DNA from: a virus
Reading direction: 5' to 3' (one strand)
Length of the DNA stretch: 41,220 nucleotides
IMG/VR virus record: IMGVR_UViG_3300037493_003257
Location: 1 to 41,220 of that record
Part shown: piece by piece, positions 29,213 to 36,714 of the stretch
Layout: the number at the start of each line of letters is the position of its first letter
How positions within the stretch are numbered: the first letter of the stretch is position 1
Position numbers and translations under genes: made by a program
Notes under the pieces: model-generated
Seen by the model: the letters and a program-made list of their open reading frames with translations, nothing else
What the model was told of the DNA's origin: nothing
Database searches by the model: none

Positions 29213-30600
29213 GCGTGCGACCGGCGTTGGCGCGCACGACCTACACGTTCACCGACACCGGCAACGCGCGGCGCCTCGTGGACACGCACGGGCGGGACTT
29301 GCGGTGGGTGGCGCGTTGGAAGGCTTGGTACGTGTTTGACGGGCGCCGATGGGCCCGCGACGAGACGGGGGAAGTCGAGCGGCGCGCCAAGTCGGTGGTG
29401 ACTGACATGTTCGAGCACGCCCTGACGCTCGACGGCGAAAAGCGGTCGGCCCTCCTGTCGCACGCCCTGCGGTCTGAGGCGGCGGGGCGGCTTGAGGCCA
29501 TGGTCAAGCTAGCGCGATCGGAGCCGGGGGTGGCCATCAGTCACAGCATGCTCGACGAGCAGCCATGGGTGCTGACCTGCCGCAATGGAACGATTGACCT
29601 CCGGACGGGCAAGTTGGGCCCGCACAACCGGAGCGATTTGTCCACCAAGATGACGAATATTGATTACGACCCGGACGCCCTCTGTCCGACGTGGATTAAG
29701 ACGCTTCGGGTCTTGTTCGCGGGCGACCAAAGCTTGATCGACTACGTGCAACGGGCGATCGGGTATAGTCTGACCGGCGACACACGCGAGCAGGTGCTCC
29801 ATTTGTGCTATGGGACCGGCGCCAACGGCAAGAGCACGATGCTCGACGTGTTGGCCCAGCTGAGCGACGAGTACGGCATGCAGGCCGACTTCCAGACGTT
29901 CCTCGACGCCGGCAACCGCTCTGGGCCTCGCAACGATGTGGCGCGGCTCGCCGGCGCAAGGCTCGTGCGATCGTCTGAGGTCGGCGAAAACAAAAAGCTC
30001 AACGAGGGGCTGATTAAGTCGTTGACCGGCGGCGACATCGTGTCGGCGCGGTTTTTATATTCGGAGGACTTCGAGTTTAAGCCGCAGTTTAAGCTCTGGC
30101 TCGCGGCGAACCACAAGCCGGTGATCCGTGGCACCGATTACGCCATCTGGCGCCGCATGCGGCTGATCCCCTTTGAGGTCACCATCAGCCAGGAGCAACG
30201 CGACGAAACGCTCCCGGCGACGCTCCGCGCCGAGCTGCCGGGGATTCTGGCGTGGGCGGTGTCCGGCTGCGTGCAATGGCTCGCCGGCGGGCTCCGGCCG
30301 CCTGAAGTGGTACTGGCGGCAACCGATGCCTACCGCCACGAGTCGGACACCATCGGCGCTTTCTTGGATGAAGAGTGCGAAATCGGGGCGGGCTTCGAGA
30401 TGTCGGCCGGCCTGTTATACCAGGCGTATACGCGATGGGCAAAGGACAACGGCGAATATGCCATTACCGCCACGGCGTTCGGGCGTCGGCTGTCTGAGCG
30501 GGGGCATGCGGTCATCAAGCGGGCAGGGCTCAAGTTCCGCGAAGGGCTGCGGGTGGCCAATGAGCGGGCTGGGCGGCCGGATTGGCGTGATGACGGCTGA
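29209..30600 (+). CDS. SF3 helicase of D5/P4-primase family
   Basis: 463 residues from ATG 29209 (ATGA). Residues about 60-190 look like the D5_N domain; Walker A is GTGANGKST (about 202-210). The SF3 C-terminal motifs follow: EVGENKKLNEGLIKSLTGGD, then FKLWLAANHKPVIRGTDYAI and WRRMRLIPFEVTI. This is the helicase half of phage/plasmid replication initiators. No archaeo-eukaryotic or TOPRIM primase domain is visible at the N-terminus, and no DNA polymerase gene was found, so host polymerase and a primer source are needed. It lies immediately before the candidate origin (30601-30833). Confidence 0.85.
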   Translation: MSVRPALARTTYTFTDTGNARRLVDTHGRDLRWVARWKAWYVFDGRRWARDETGEVERRAKSVVTDMFEHALTLDGEKRSALLSHALRSEAAGRLEAMVKLARSEPGVAISHSMLDEQPWVLTCRNGTIDLRTGKLGPHNRSDLSTKMTNIDYDPDALCPTWIKTLRVLFAGDQSLIDYVQRAIGYSLTGDTREQVLHLCYGTGANGKSTMLDVLAQLSDEYGMQADFQTFLDAGNRSGPRNDVARLAGARLVRSSEVGENKKLNEGLIKSLTGGDIVSARFLYSEDFEFKPQFKLWLAANHKPVIRGTDYAIWRRMRLIPFEVTISQEQRDETLPATLRAELPGILAWAVSGCVQWLAGGLRPPEVVLAATDAYRHESDTIGAFLDEECEIGAGFEMSAGLLYQAYTRWAKDNGEYAITATAFGRRLSERGHAVIKRAGLKFREGLRVANERAGRPDWRDDG

Positions 30601-30625
30601 CGGGCGGCGCTGTGGGCAGATGGGT

Positions 30626-30726
30626 AGGACGGTTAGGACGGTTAGGACGGTCCTCCTTACTCGTTAATTACTACACACATATGTGGGGGTTTTATGTATA
30701 ACTATCCTAACTGTCCCAACTGTCCT
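30626..30726. other. Iteron palindrome, candidate replication origin
   Basis: Three tandem 9-mers AGGACGGTT/AGGACGGTT/AGGACGGTC (30626-30652) face three reverse-oriented 9-mers, AACTATCCT/AACTGTCCC/AACTGTCCT (30700-30726). The consensus is AGGACRGTT in each arm. The 47-bp core has 17 G+C (36%) in a much richer genome and contains a perfect 10-bp palindrome CACATATGTG (30676-30685) near the centre. The region lies directly after the SF3 helicase gene, whose relatives bind short iterons at their origins. Alternatives are packaging-protein sites or an RNA hairpin (G-to-A changes keep G-U pairing). Confidence 0.65.
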
Positions 30727-30747
30727 GAAAAAAGAAAAAAACAGGAC

Positions 30748-30783
30748 GTAATAAAAACCGGCGGCGTAGTAAAAACCGGCGGC
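30748..30783. repeat. 18-bp tandem repeat in the origin region
   Basis: GTAATAAAAACCGGCGGC (30748-30765) and GTAGTAAAAACCGGCGGC (30766-30783) differ by one base. A partial third unit (GTATTAAA) follows. They extend the structured gap between helicase and RusA and may be further protein-binding sites. Confidence 0.75.
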
Positions 30784-30797
30784 GTATTAAACCACCG

Positions 30798-30818
30798 CCG
30801 TGCTGTGCACGGGCTTTT
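30798..30818 (+). terminator. Short hairpin with T-run before rusA
   Basis: CCGTGC (30798-30803), loop TGT, GCACGG (30807-30812), then GC and four T residues. It sits 15 bp before the RusA start and may terminate early transcription from the helicase side. The T-run is short, so efficiency is doubtful. Confidence 0.45.
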
Positions 30819-30833
30819 GTGTGAGCTGGCAGG

Positions 30834-31358
30834 ATGACAAAGACGGCGCGTACACGACCCGCTGACGGCGCGATGACGGGCGGGAAGGGGCAAGGGAAGG
30901 GCGCGGCAACAAAGCGCGTCAGATCGCCACGGAGCGCCCCACGGCCCGATCCGCTGACATGGGCACGGGCGACGGCGGACCCATTACCGAGCGGCGGGTG
31001 GCGGTTCACGATGCCGGTGGTGACCTCGGCCAACCGGACGTGGCGCATGGGGAAGGGGCGGACGTACAAGGGGGGCAAGGCGACGGCCGATACCAAGGCC
31101 GCGGCGACGGCGTTTTGCCGGATGGTGCCGATGGGGGGAGAGCTCGCGGTGTCCATCGTCTGGTATCGCGCGCAACGGTCTGGGGATGTGGATAATCGCA
31201 TCAAGGGCACGCTCGACCTGCTCCGGGGAATTGCCTACGCCGACGACGCGAGCGTGGCGCGGGTGAGCTGCGAGCGGGTGGACGACGGGAGTCCGGCGCG
31301 ATTGGTGGTGGATGTGCAGCCGGCTGGGATTCGAGCGTGTCAGACTTTTTCAACATAG
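30834..31358 (+). CDS. RusA-like Holliday junction resolvase
   Basis: 174 residues from ATG 30834. RusA-family enzymes resolve four-way junctions during phage replication and recombination. Core motifs: FTMPVVTSANRTWRMGKGRT, then GDVDNRIKGTLDLLRGIAYA and DDASVARVSCE, with the conserved DxDN and later paired Asp residues that hold metal. The basic N-terminal extension of about 55 residues is longer than usual for this family, so a later start is possible (ATG 30873). It lies downstream of the helicase and the candidate origin. Confidence 0.8.
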   Translation: MTKTARTRPADGAMTGGKGQGKGAATKRVRSPRSAPRPDPLTWARATADPLPSGGWRFTMPVVTSANRTWRMGKGRTYKGGKATADTKAAATAFCRMVPMGGELAVSIVWYRAQRSGDVDNRIKGTLDLLRGIAYADDASVARVSCERVDDGSPARLVVDVQPAGIRACQTFST

Positions 31359-31367
31359 GGGGGGGGG

Positions 31368-32132
31368 ATGGCGCAGCTAGTCATTGCAGGACTCGAAGGG
31401 GTGAAGGTGTCGCTAGAGCAGCTCGGGGACGACGCGCCGGCGGCGGTGCGGATCGCCACCACCATGATCGGGGAGCGGGCACAACGGGCGATGCGGCAGA
31501 AGATCGGGGAGCGGTTCAGCTTCCGCGGCACGTTGGGCGGGTTCCAGCGGGCGGTGGTGTTCGTGGCGCCGAAGAACACGGCCAAGCGCAAGGTGGTGGC
31601 CTTGCTGAAGGTGGGGAGCAGCCAAGGCGGCACCAAGGCGACCGCGACCCGCAACCTTGGCGTGCTACTGGCGCGGCATGAGGAGGCCGAGACGCGAACG
31701 GAATCCGGCCAGGTGTACTTCAACGGGCGCGGAAAAGCGATGACGGGGCTTGGTTTCTTCCTGCCCGCCAAGGGTTTGCGGACCTCAACGACCAACGTGC
31801 CGAGGTCGATGTACCCCTCCAGTATTGGTGCGGCTCTGCGGATGACGCCGACAACGCTGACGCTCGCGAAGGGCACGAAGAAAGGCAGCAAGAAGAAGGG
31901 CACGGGACGCAGCTACTTCGCCACGCGCCAAGGCATCTTCGAGCGTCGTCACACGGCGTTCGGTCGGGCCGACGTGAAGGCGATCTGGTGGTTCGTTCCA
32001 CGAGTTCGGACCCCGGCACGCCTTGGCCTCTGGCAGACGGCGCAGGAGATCTTCGACCGCTATGCGAAGGCGTATGCGATGGACGCCATCGACACGGTGA
32101 TCGAGCGCACGTCACCGAAGGGGTTGCGGTGA
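31368..32132 (+). CDS. Putative minor structural protein (tail completion-like), far from the tail genes
   Basis: 254 residues from ATG 31368, with a G-rich Shine-Dalgarno directly upstream. It has a helical N-terminus (EGVKVSLEQLGDDAPAAVRI), basic loops (TKATATRNLGVLLARHEEAE), a GTKKGSKKKGTGRSYFATRQ segment and an end helix (AQEIFDRYAKAYAMDAIDTV). The end helix and basic loops resemble HK97 gp10/minor tail Z-type proteins, which join tail to head. It is placed between RusA and an HNH gene, upstream of terminase, which is unusual for a tail part. Assignment is tentative. Confidence 0.4.
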   Translation: MAQLVIAGLEGVKVSLEQLGDDAPAAVRIATTMIGERAQRAMRQKIGERFSFRGTLGGFQRAVVFVAPKNTAKRKVVALLKVGSSQGGTKATATRNLGVLLARHEEAETRTESGQVYFNGRGKAMTGLGFFLPAKGLRTSTTNVPRSMYPSSIGAALRMTPTTLTLAKGTKKGSKKKGTGRSYFATRQGIFERRHTAFGRADVKAIWWFVPRVRTPARLGLWQTAQEIFDRYAKAYAMDAIDTVIERTSPKGLR

Positions 32133-32135
32133 GAG

Positions 32136-32144
32136 TTATCCACA
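32136..32144 (+). promoter_or_regulatory. DnaA box 1 (TTATCCACA)
   Basis: This is a perfect 9-bp DnaA consensus, directly after the stop at 32132. A second identical box lies at 32158-32166, 22 bp on (about two helical turns) in the same orientation. It lies in the 80-bp gap before the HNH gene at 32213. It may recruit host DnaA for replication or regulate transcription. Confidence 0.65.
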
Positions 32145-32157
32145 CGGTGGACGATAG

Positions 32158-32166
32158 TTATCCACA
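32158..32166 (+). promoter_or_regulatory. DnaA box 2 (TTATCCACA)
   Basis: This box is identical to 32136-32144, same strand. The surrounding bases also match in part (AGTTATCCACA then C/T and GGTG), so the repeat extends to about 16 bp. Confidence 0.65.
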
Positions 32167-32212
32167 TGGTGAACGACGGAAAGTCTCAAGGTACTTCCCG
32201 GAGGGGGGCCCG

Positions 32213-33370
32213 ATGCGGATTCCCGCGGACGTCCCCAATCGCCCAGAGAATGATTTTCCATTATCGGTTGCACTTGCTCCTGATTCGGTCGAAAAGATTG
32301 AGGCATTTATTGCAACCAAGGCAAGGGAGAGAGGCAAGCTGGCAAATTCGCAGAAAAAGGAGATTCTTGAGCGGTTCTGTCGCGGCGAGAAAGTTGAGGT
32401 AATTGCCGGATCGTTCGGCATTCACCCGTTGACCATTTACAGATTTTCTAGAACAGCGGGGGTATCCCGCCCCCGCCGACTGCGACGGAAGGCGCCTCGC
32501 ACTTGGCAGGACAAGGCCAAAGAGCAGTACGAGAACGGTGTGCCGTGCGCCGTAATCGCCGATAGCCTCGGTCTGGCCACGGCAACGATAGAGCAGCAGT
32601 CGTACACGGAAAACTGGCAGCGCAAGCAAGCGCTCTGCTCAGACTGCGGGGCGGCCGTGCCGCTCGGCATCGCGGCGAACCGCGCCGTGCGCCGGGTGTG
32701 CGAACCGTGCCGGAAGGAGCGAAAGAAGACGAACCTATGTCGCACCAAAGAAGCTAGGCGCGCTGCCCGTGAACGCTTCACGCTACGGCACAAGGGACGG
32801 AAGCTCATCACGAAAGAAGACCGAGAGGCGCAAGGCAGGCAGCGCGAAGCGGAACGCCGCGCGCGTCCGTTTGTACAGCTAGGTCGGTTTCGCCACTACG
32901 GGGAGCAGCCGACGACGCGCGAAGGCGCGCTGGCCGTTCTTCAGGCAACCATGAGCAGATTGCTGGACGTACGGTGCGCCGAACAGGGCGTGTGCCGCGA
33001 GACGGTCGAATACAACAGCCGGTATAGGAGCGACGACCTTTTCCGCGCCAAGGAGAAAGCCAAGGCTGTTCGCAACCGCGCGCGGCGGGAGCAAATGCCA
33101 GACGATGGCACCCTGACCTCAGGTGTGGTCCGCGATCTCTTCGCCGCGGCCAAGTGCTGCGCCTACTGCGATAAGCCGATCAGCGGCAAGGATAAGACCC
33201 TCGACCATATGCATCCCGTGTCCCGTGGTGGGCTCCACAGCATCCACAACGCCGTGATTTGCTGCTACTCCTGCAACTCAAGGAAGCGCGATATCCCGTT
33301 TGACCAATGGCTAAGGCGCATTAAGTCGGACATTGCGTCTCGCTTTCACAAGACCGAGCGTGCCGCATGA
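32213..33370 (+). CDS. HNH endonuclease with tandem HTH and Cys-rich linker, next to terminase
   Basis: 385 residues from ATG 32213, chosen for the strong GGAGGGGGG about 5 bases upstream; GTG 32129 would add 28 residues over the DnaA boxes. Two HTH segments are visible (KKEILERFCRGEKVEVIAGS, KAKEQYENGVPCAVIADSLG), then CxxC pairs (CSDC, CEPC), a basic linker, and a C-terminal HNH: CCAYCDKPI, LDHMHPVSRGGLHSIHNAVI, CCYSCNSRKRD. HNH proteins near terminase genes help cos cleavage in HK97-type phages, which fits this place. Its first 250 bp are less G+C-rich than the flanks, hinting at acquisition. Homing is the alternative. Confidence 0.75.
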   Translation: MRIPADVPNRPENDFPLSVALAPDSVEKIEAFIATKARERGKLANSQKKEILERFCRGEKVEVIAGSFGIHPLTIYRFSRTAGVSRPRRLRRKAPRTWQDKAKEQYENGVPCAVIADSLGLATATIEQQSYTENWQRKQALCSDCGAAVPLGIAANRAVRRVCEPCRKERKKTNLCRTKEARRAARERFTLRHKGRKLITKEDREAQGRQREAERRARPFVQLGRFRHYGEQPTTREGALAVLQATMSRLLDVRCAEQGVCRETVEYNSRYRSDDLFRAKEKAKAVRNRARREQMPDDGTLTSGVVRDLFAAAKCCAYCDKPISGKDKTLDHMHPVSRGGLHSIHNAVICCYSCNSRKRDIPFDQWLRRIKSDIASRFHKTERAA

Positions 33371-33858
33371 GCGACCGCTGGATCTCCCTCAACCAGTTGG
33401 CCGACGAGACCGGCCTCGCGGTGCGGACGCTGCAATACATCCGCGCGCAGGAGCCCAGCGTCCTGACGACGCGCCAGCGGAAGGCGCTGGAGTACAAGCA
33501 GCCCGACTGCGCCATCGCCCTGAGAAAGCGCGAGGCCGAAAAGGCCATCGCCGACGCCAATCCCGGCGACCTCGACACGGCGCGGACCCGCAAAGCCAAC
33601 GCCGAAGCGGAGCTGGCCGAGATCGAGGTGGCCAAGGCGCGGGGCGAAGTGGTAAGCGTGGCCGACTACGAGGCGGCGCTGGCCCGCGTGTTGGACCGGC
33701 TGACGGCGCGGCTGCGGGCCATGCCGGTGCGCCTGGCGCATCTCGGGACCGAGGCCGAACTGGCGGCCGAAACGGAAGCCGAGCGCATCGTGGTCGAGCT
33801 CGCGGCGTTTGACGAGGATGTGATCGACGAACCGGAACCGATCAAGGGGGCTGCATGA
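33367..33858 (+). CDS. Terminase small subunit (Nu1-like)
   Basis: 163 residues from ATG 33367. It has an N-terminal winged-helix-type DNA-binding segment (ISLNQLADETGLAVRTLQYI), a basic helical centre (LRKREAEKAIADANPGDLDT) and a long charged helix (TRKANAEAELAEIEVAKARG), with an acidic C-terminus (EDVIDEPEPIKGAA). The layout and position before a GpA-type large subunit support lambda Nu1-like function: recognising the packaging site and recruiting the motor. The preceding HNH gene is overlapped by ATGA. Confidence 0.75.
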   Translation: MSDRWISLNQLADETGLAVRTLQYIRAQEPSVLTTRQRKALEYKQPDCAIALRKREAEKAIADANPGDLDTARTRKANAEAELAEIEVAKARGEVVSVADYEAALARVLDRLTARLRAMPVRLAHLGTEAELAAETEAERIVVELAAFDEDVIDEPEPIKGAA

Positions 33859-35792
33859 CGCACGCCCTCGGCCGCGAGGCCCTCAACCGCGTGACGCGCG
33901 AACGGTTCCGCCGGCACTGTCGCCCCCTGCCCCGACTGTCGATGAGCCAGTGGGCCGAGAAATACCGCGTGCTCAGTCCCGAGGCGACGGCCAATCATGG
34001 CCCGTGGCTCAATGCCATGGTGCCGTACCTGCCGACCATCATGGACGTGGTGAGCGACCGGACGACGCAGGAGATCGTGGTGGTGAGCCCCAGCCAAGCC
34101 GCGAAAACGGAACTGATCTTGAACGCCATCGGCTATTTCACGCACCAAGAACCAAGCCCGATGCTCTGCGTGCAGCCGACCGTCGAGACCGCGGAGTCGT
34201 TCAGCAAGGACCGCGTGGCGCCGATGATCCGCGACTGCGGCGCCCTCGCCGCTCTGGTCGCGCCAGCCCGATCACGCGAGAGCAACAACACCATCCTGAG
34301 TAAGGCGTATCCCGGCGGCCAGCTCGACATGACCGGCGCCAACGCTCCGAGCGGCTTGGCGATGCGCCCGAAGCGGGTCGTCCTGCTCGACGAACGGGAC
34401 CGCCACCCGCGATCGGCCGGCACCGAGGGCGACGTGAAAGCGATCTCGCGGGCGCGCACGCGGTCGTTTCAGCGGCGCCGGAAGATTGTGGAAGTGTCCA
34501 GCCCGACGAGCGCCGAGGAGTCGCTCATCTGGCCGTCGTACTTGGAAGGAACACAGGAGGTCTACGAGGTGCCCTGCCCCGACTGCGGACACTTCCAGAC
34601 GCTGCACTTCGACCGGCTCAAGTGGGCCATCGACGCGGCCGGCAAGGTGGACCCGTCGTCCGTGGCGTACCAGTGCGCGGCGTGCGAGCACCTCATGCCA
34701 GCGCGTGAAAAAGGGGCGCTGCTTCGCGCTGGCCAGTGGACACAGACCGCCGAGCCCCGGGTGCCGCACAAACGGTCGTTCCATATTCACGGGCTGGTGG
34801 CGGCGTTCGCGCTCTGGGAGGAAGTGGCGCAGGAGTTTGTGACCGCAAACGGACAGCGCGATCCCGCAATGCGGGCCGAAATGCTCAGGGCGTTCTTCAA
34901 CACCACGTTGGGCGAGCTCTATCGGGACCAAACGGCGGAGACGGTCAAGTCTACCCTCCTCGCGCGCGCCAAGCGGTACGACAGCGCCGACGACATCGCC
35001 CCGATCACGTGGCACGTCCCGCGCGAGGCGGGCATCATCACGGCCGGCGTGGACCTTCAGCACGACCGCGGCGAGATCGTGGTCCGCGCGTGGGGCGTCG
35101 GGGAAACGTCGTGGCTGGTGGAGCGGGCCATCCTGCGCGGCGACACGAGCCAACCGGAATGGTGGGCACGGCTGGAGGACTACCGGACGCAACGCCGCTG
35201 GACACACGAAAGCGGGGCGCTCATGGCGATTCGGTCGCTCACCATCGACGCCGGCGACGGCACGCACTCCAAACAGGTCTACACGTACTGCGCGCCACGG
35301 CTTGCGTTTCACGTGTACGCCATCAAGGGGTCGAGCAATCCCACGGCGCCCATGGTGCCGTCCAAACCGACCAAGGTGAAGCCTGGGCGGCTCTACATCC
35401 TCGGGGTGCACGCCATCATGGACCGGCTGTACCGGCGCCTCGCGATGGACGAAGCGGGGCCGGGGTATCTGTACCTGAACCAGCACGCCGACGACGACTA
35501 CCTCACACAGCTCCTGTCCATGCGGCGGCGCGTGGACGAAAAGACGCGGAAACGGAAGTGGGAAGCGACGCCAGGCGTGCGCAACGAGGTGGCCGACTGC
35601 GAGGGCTACGCCTACGCCGCGCTCCTGCTTGGTCCGGTGCCGGTCGCGTCGCTGTCGTCCGAAGTGGATCGCGTGAACGCCGAGGGCACGGGGGGCAAGG
35701 CGGCGCCGCTCAAGGTGCCAACGCCCCCACCACCAGCCCCAGCCCCACGACCCGCCGGCACGTGGATTCCGCGCCGCAAGGGGTGGCGGTAA
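33855..35792 (+). CDS. Terminase large subunit (GpA family)
   Basis: 645 residues from ATG 33855 (ATGA overlap). This is the ATP-driven packaging motor and nuclease. The N-terminus is typical of the GpA family (LSMSQWAEKYRVLSPEATAN). Motifs: Walker A variant SPSQAAKTE (about 78-86), Walker B VVLLDERDRHP (about 175-185), motif III SSPTS, a CxxC pair (CPDCGH, CAACEH) and the nuclease-like start AGVDLQHDRGEIVVRAWG. DERDRHP differs slightly from the usual DExDxxP spelling, but the acidic pair is kept. The GpA type generally means cos-type packaging. Confidence 0.9.
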   Translation: MTHALGREALNRVTRERFRRHCRPLPRLSMSQWAEKYRVLSPEATANHGPWLNAMVPYLPTIMDVVSDRTTQEIVVVSPSQAAKTELILNAIGYFTHQEPSPMLCVQPTVETAESFSKDRVAPMIRDCGALAALVAPARSRESNNTILSKAYPGGQLDMTGANAPSGLAMRPKRVVLLDERDRHPRSAGTEGDVKAISRARTRSFQRRRKIVEVSSPTSAEESLIWPSYLEGTQEVYEVPCPDCGHFQTLHFDRLKWAIDAAGKVDPSSVAYQCAACEHLMPAREKGALLRAGQWTQTAEPRVPHKRSFHIHGLVAAFALWEEVAQEFVTANGQRDPAMRAEMLRAFFNTTLGELYRDQTAETVKSTLLARAKRYDSADDIAPITWHVPREAGIITAGVDLQHDRGEIVVRAWGVGETSWLVERAILRGDTSQPEWWARLEDYRTQRRWTHESGALMAIRSLTIDAGDGTHSKQVYTYCAPRLAFHVYAIKGSSNPTAPMVPSKPTKVKPGRLYILGVHAIMDRLYRRLAMDEAGPGYLYLNQHADDDYLTQLLSMRRRVDEKTRKRKWEATPGVRNEVADCEGYAYAALLLGPVPVASLSSEVDRVNAEGTGGKAAPLKVPTPPPPAPAPRPAGTWIPRRKGWR

Positions 35793-36145
35793 TGGGCGCG
35801 CCGCTCGCGGTGCCGCCGGTGGTGCAACAGGCGCTCGGGGACGTGCAGCTCCCGAGCATGGCGCGGCTGATGATGTGGCACCTCGCGGCACGGCTCGACT
35901 TTCACGAGTGGCGCGAGATGAAGGCCGCGAGCTTGGCGTCCGAGATGCGGATCCGCGACACGACCGTCGGGCAGATGCTCACGGTGCTCGTGGCGCGGGG
36001 CTATCTCGATCAGCGGCCGACGACGCGACGCTCGCGCGCGTTCCGGATGCCGTGGTCGCGCCGGCCGATCGCGGCGACGGAGCCACCGAAGGGCAAACGG
36101 CCAAAAACGCCCCATAGCGTACTAGTGGACGCCCCTCTTATATAG
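35792..36145 (+). CDS. Winged-helix protein after terminase (117 aa)
   Basis: 117 residues from ATG 35792, overlapping the TAA of the terminase gene by one base. It is a compact winged helix: PSMARLMMWHLAARLDFHEW, then EMKAASLASEMRIRDTTVGQ and VARGYLDQRPTTRRSRAF. The C-terminal residues are basic/Pro-rich (TEPPKGKRPKTPHSV) and run through the 27-bp repeat (36102-36128). A DNA-binding role in packaging or late regulation is possible. No close named family is recognised. Confidence 0.55.
   Translation: MGAPLAVPPVVQQALGDVQLPSMARLMMWHLAARLDFHEWREMKAASLASEMRIRDTTVGQMLTVLVARGYLDQRPTTRRSRAFRMPWSRRPIAATEPPKGKRPKTPHSVLVDAPLI
36102..36128. repeat. 27-bp repeated element, copy 2 (packaging/head border)
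   Basis: The partner of 9083-9109 (25 of 27 bases). This copy overlaps the last codons of the winged-helix gene. It is followed by CTCTTATATAGG, a possible -10-like stretch, and by the head gene start at 36178. A late promoter or protein-binding site is possible, but the copy at 9083 lacks the same downstream AT-rich stretch. Confidence 0.7.
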
Positions 36146-36177
36146 GCACCGACGGGCGGTGTGGTCACGTTTCGTTC

Positions 36178-36714
36178 GTGTCCACACTCACCGCGGTTCC
36201 GTTGCAGGTTATGGCCGGCGATAGCGTCGCCGTGACACTGGCGTACCCCGATTATCCGGCGCCCACATGGGTGCTGTCGCTGGCGTTGGCGGGACCGAAC
36301 ACGGTCTCGACCGTTTCAACGCCCAACGGCACGGCGCACGACCTCGCGCTCACGGCCGCGCAGACTTCCGCGCTGTCTGCGGGGCTGTATCAGTGGCGCG
36401 TGCGGGCCACGTCGGGCGCCGTCGCGACGACGTTGACCACCGGCACGCTCACCGTGGTGGCCGACCTCGCGACGCTCTCGCCCGGACAAGCGGTGAGCTA
36501 CTGGCAGACACTCAAAGAGGCCGCGCAGTCGGCGCTTGTGTCGCTCATGGATGGCGGCGCCGTGCAGATGGCGACCATCCTTGGGCGTCAAACCATGTTC
36601 CGCAGCCCGAAGGAGTGCCTCGCGGTGATCGCGCAGTGCGACGCGCAGATCACGGCCGCGCAATCGCGCACGTTCGGCACGCCGATGCTGTTGAACGTGG
36701 TGGGGATGCGATGA
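36178..36714 (+). CDS. gpW-like head-tail joining protein with N-terminal beta domain
   Basis: 178 residues from GTG 36178. Residues about 1-95 look like an Ig/beta sandwich (DSVAVTLAYPDYPAPTWVLS, YQWRVRATSGAVATTLTTGT). Residues about 105-165 fit the lambda gpW pattern: AQSALVSLMDGGAVQMATIL, GRQTMFRSPKECLAVI, against the gpW scheme of A-LHDLM-G--V----GR-V-F---L---I. gpW binds the portal ring and completes it for tail attachment. Position between terminase and portal agrees with lambda. The two-domain form is longer than gpW (68 residues), and similar two-domain proteins exist in prophages. Confidence 0.55.
   Translation: MSTLTAVPLQVMAGDSVAVTLAYPDYPAPTWVLSLALAGPNTVSTVSTPNGTAHDLALTAAQTSALSAGLYQWRVRATSGAVATTLTTGTLTVVADLATLSPGQAVSYWQTLKEAAQSALVSLMDGGAVQMATILGRQTMFRSPKECLAVIAQCDAQITAAQSRTFGTPMLLNVVGMR

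Noticed and set aside
17856-30600. Integrase, full-length repressor, tRNA or CRISPR array
   Set aside because: None seen on either strand; only one mini-Cro-like HTH protein is present, so temperate lifestyle is not supported.
30697-30702. TATAAC as a -10 box in the origin core
   Set aside because: No matching -35 at 16-18 bp spacing; A+T-richness explains it.
31187-31195. Reverse-strand DnaA box TGTGGATAA
   Set aside because: It lies in the RusA motif codons for D-V-D-N, where the protein motif fixes most bases, so it is likely coincidental.
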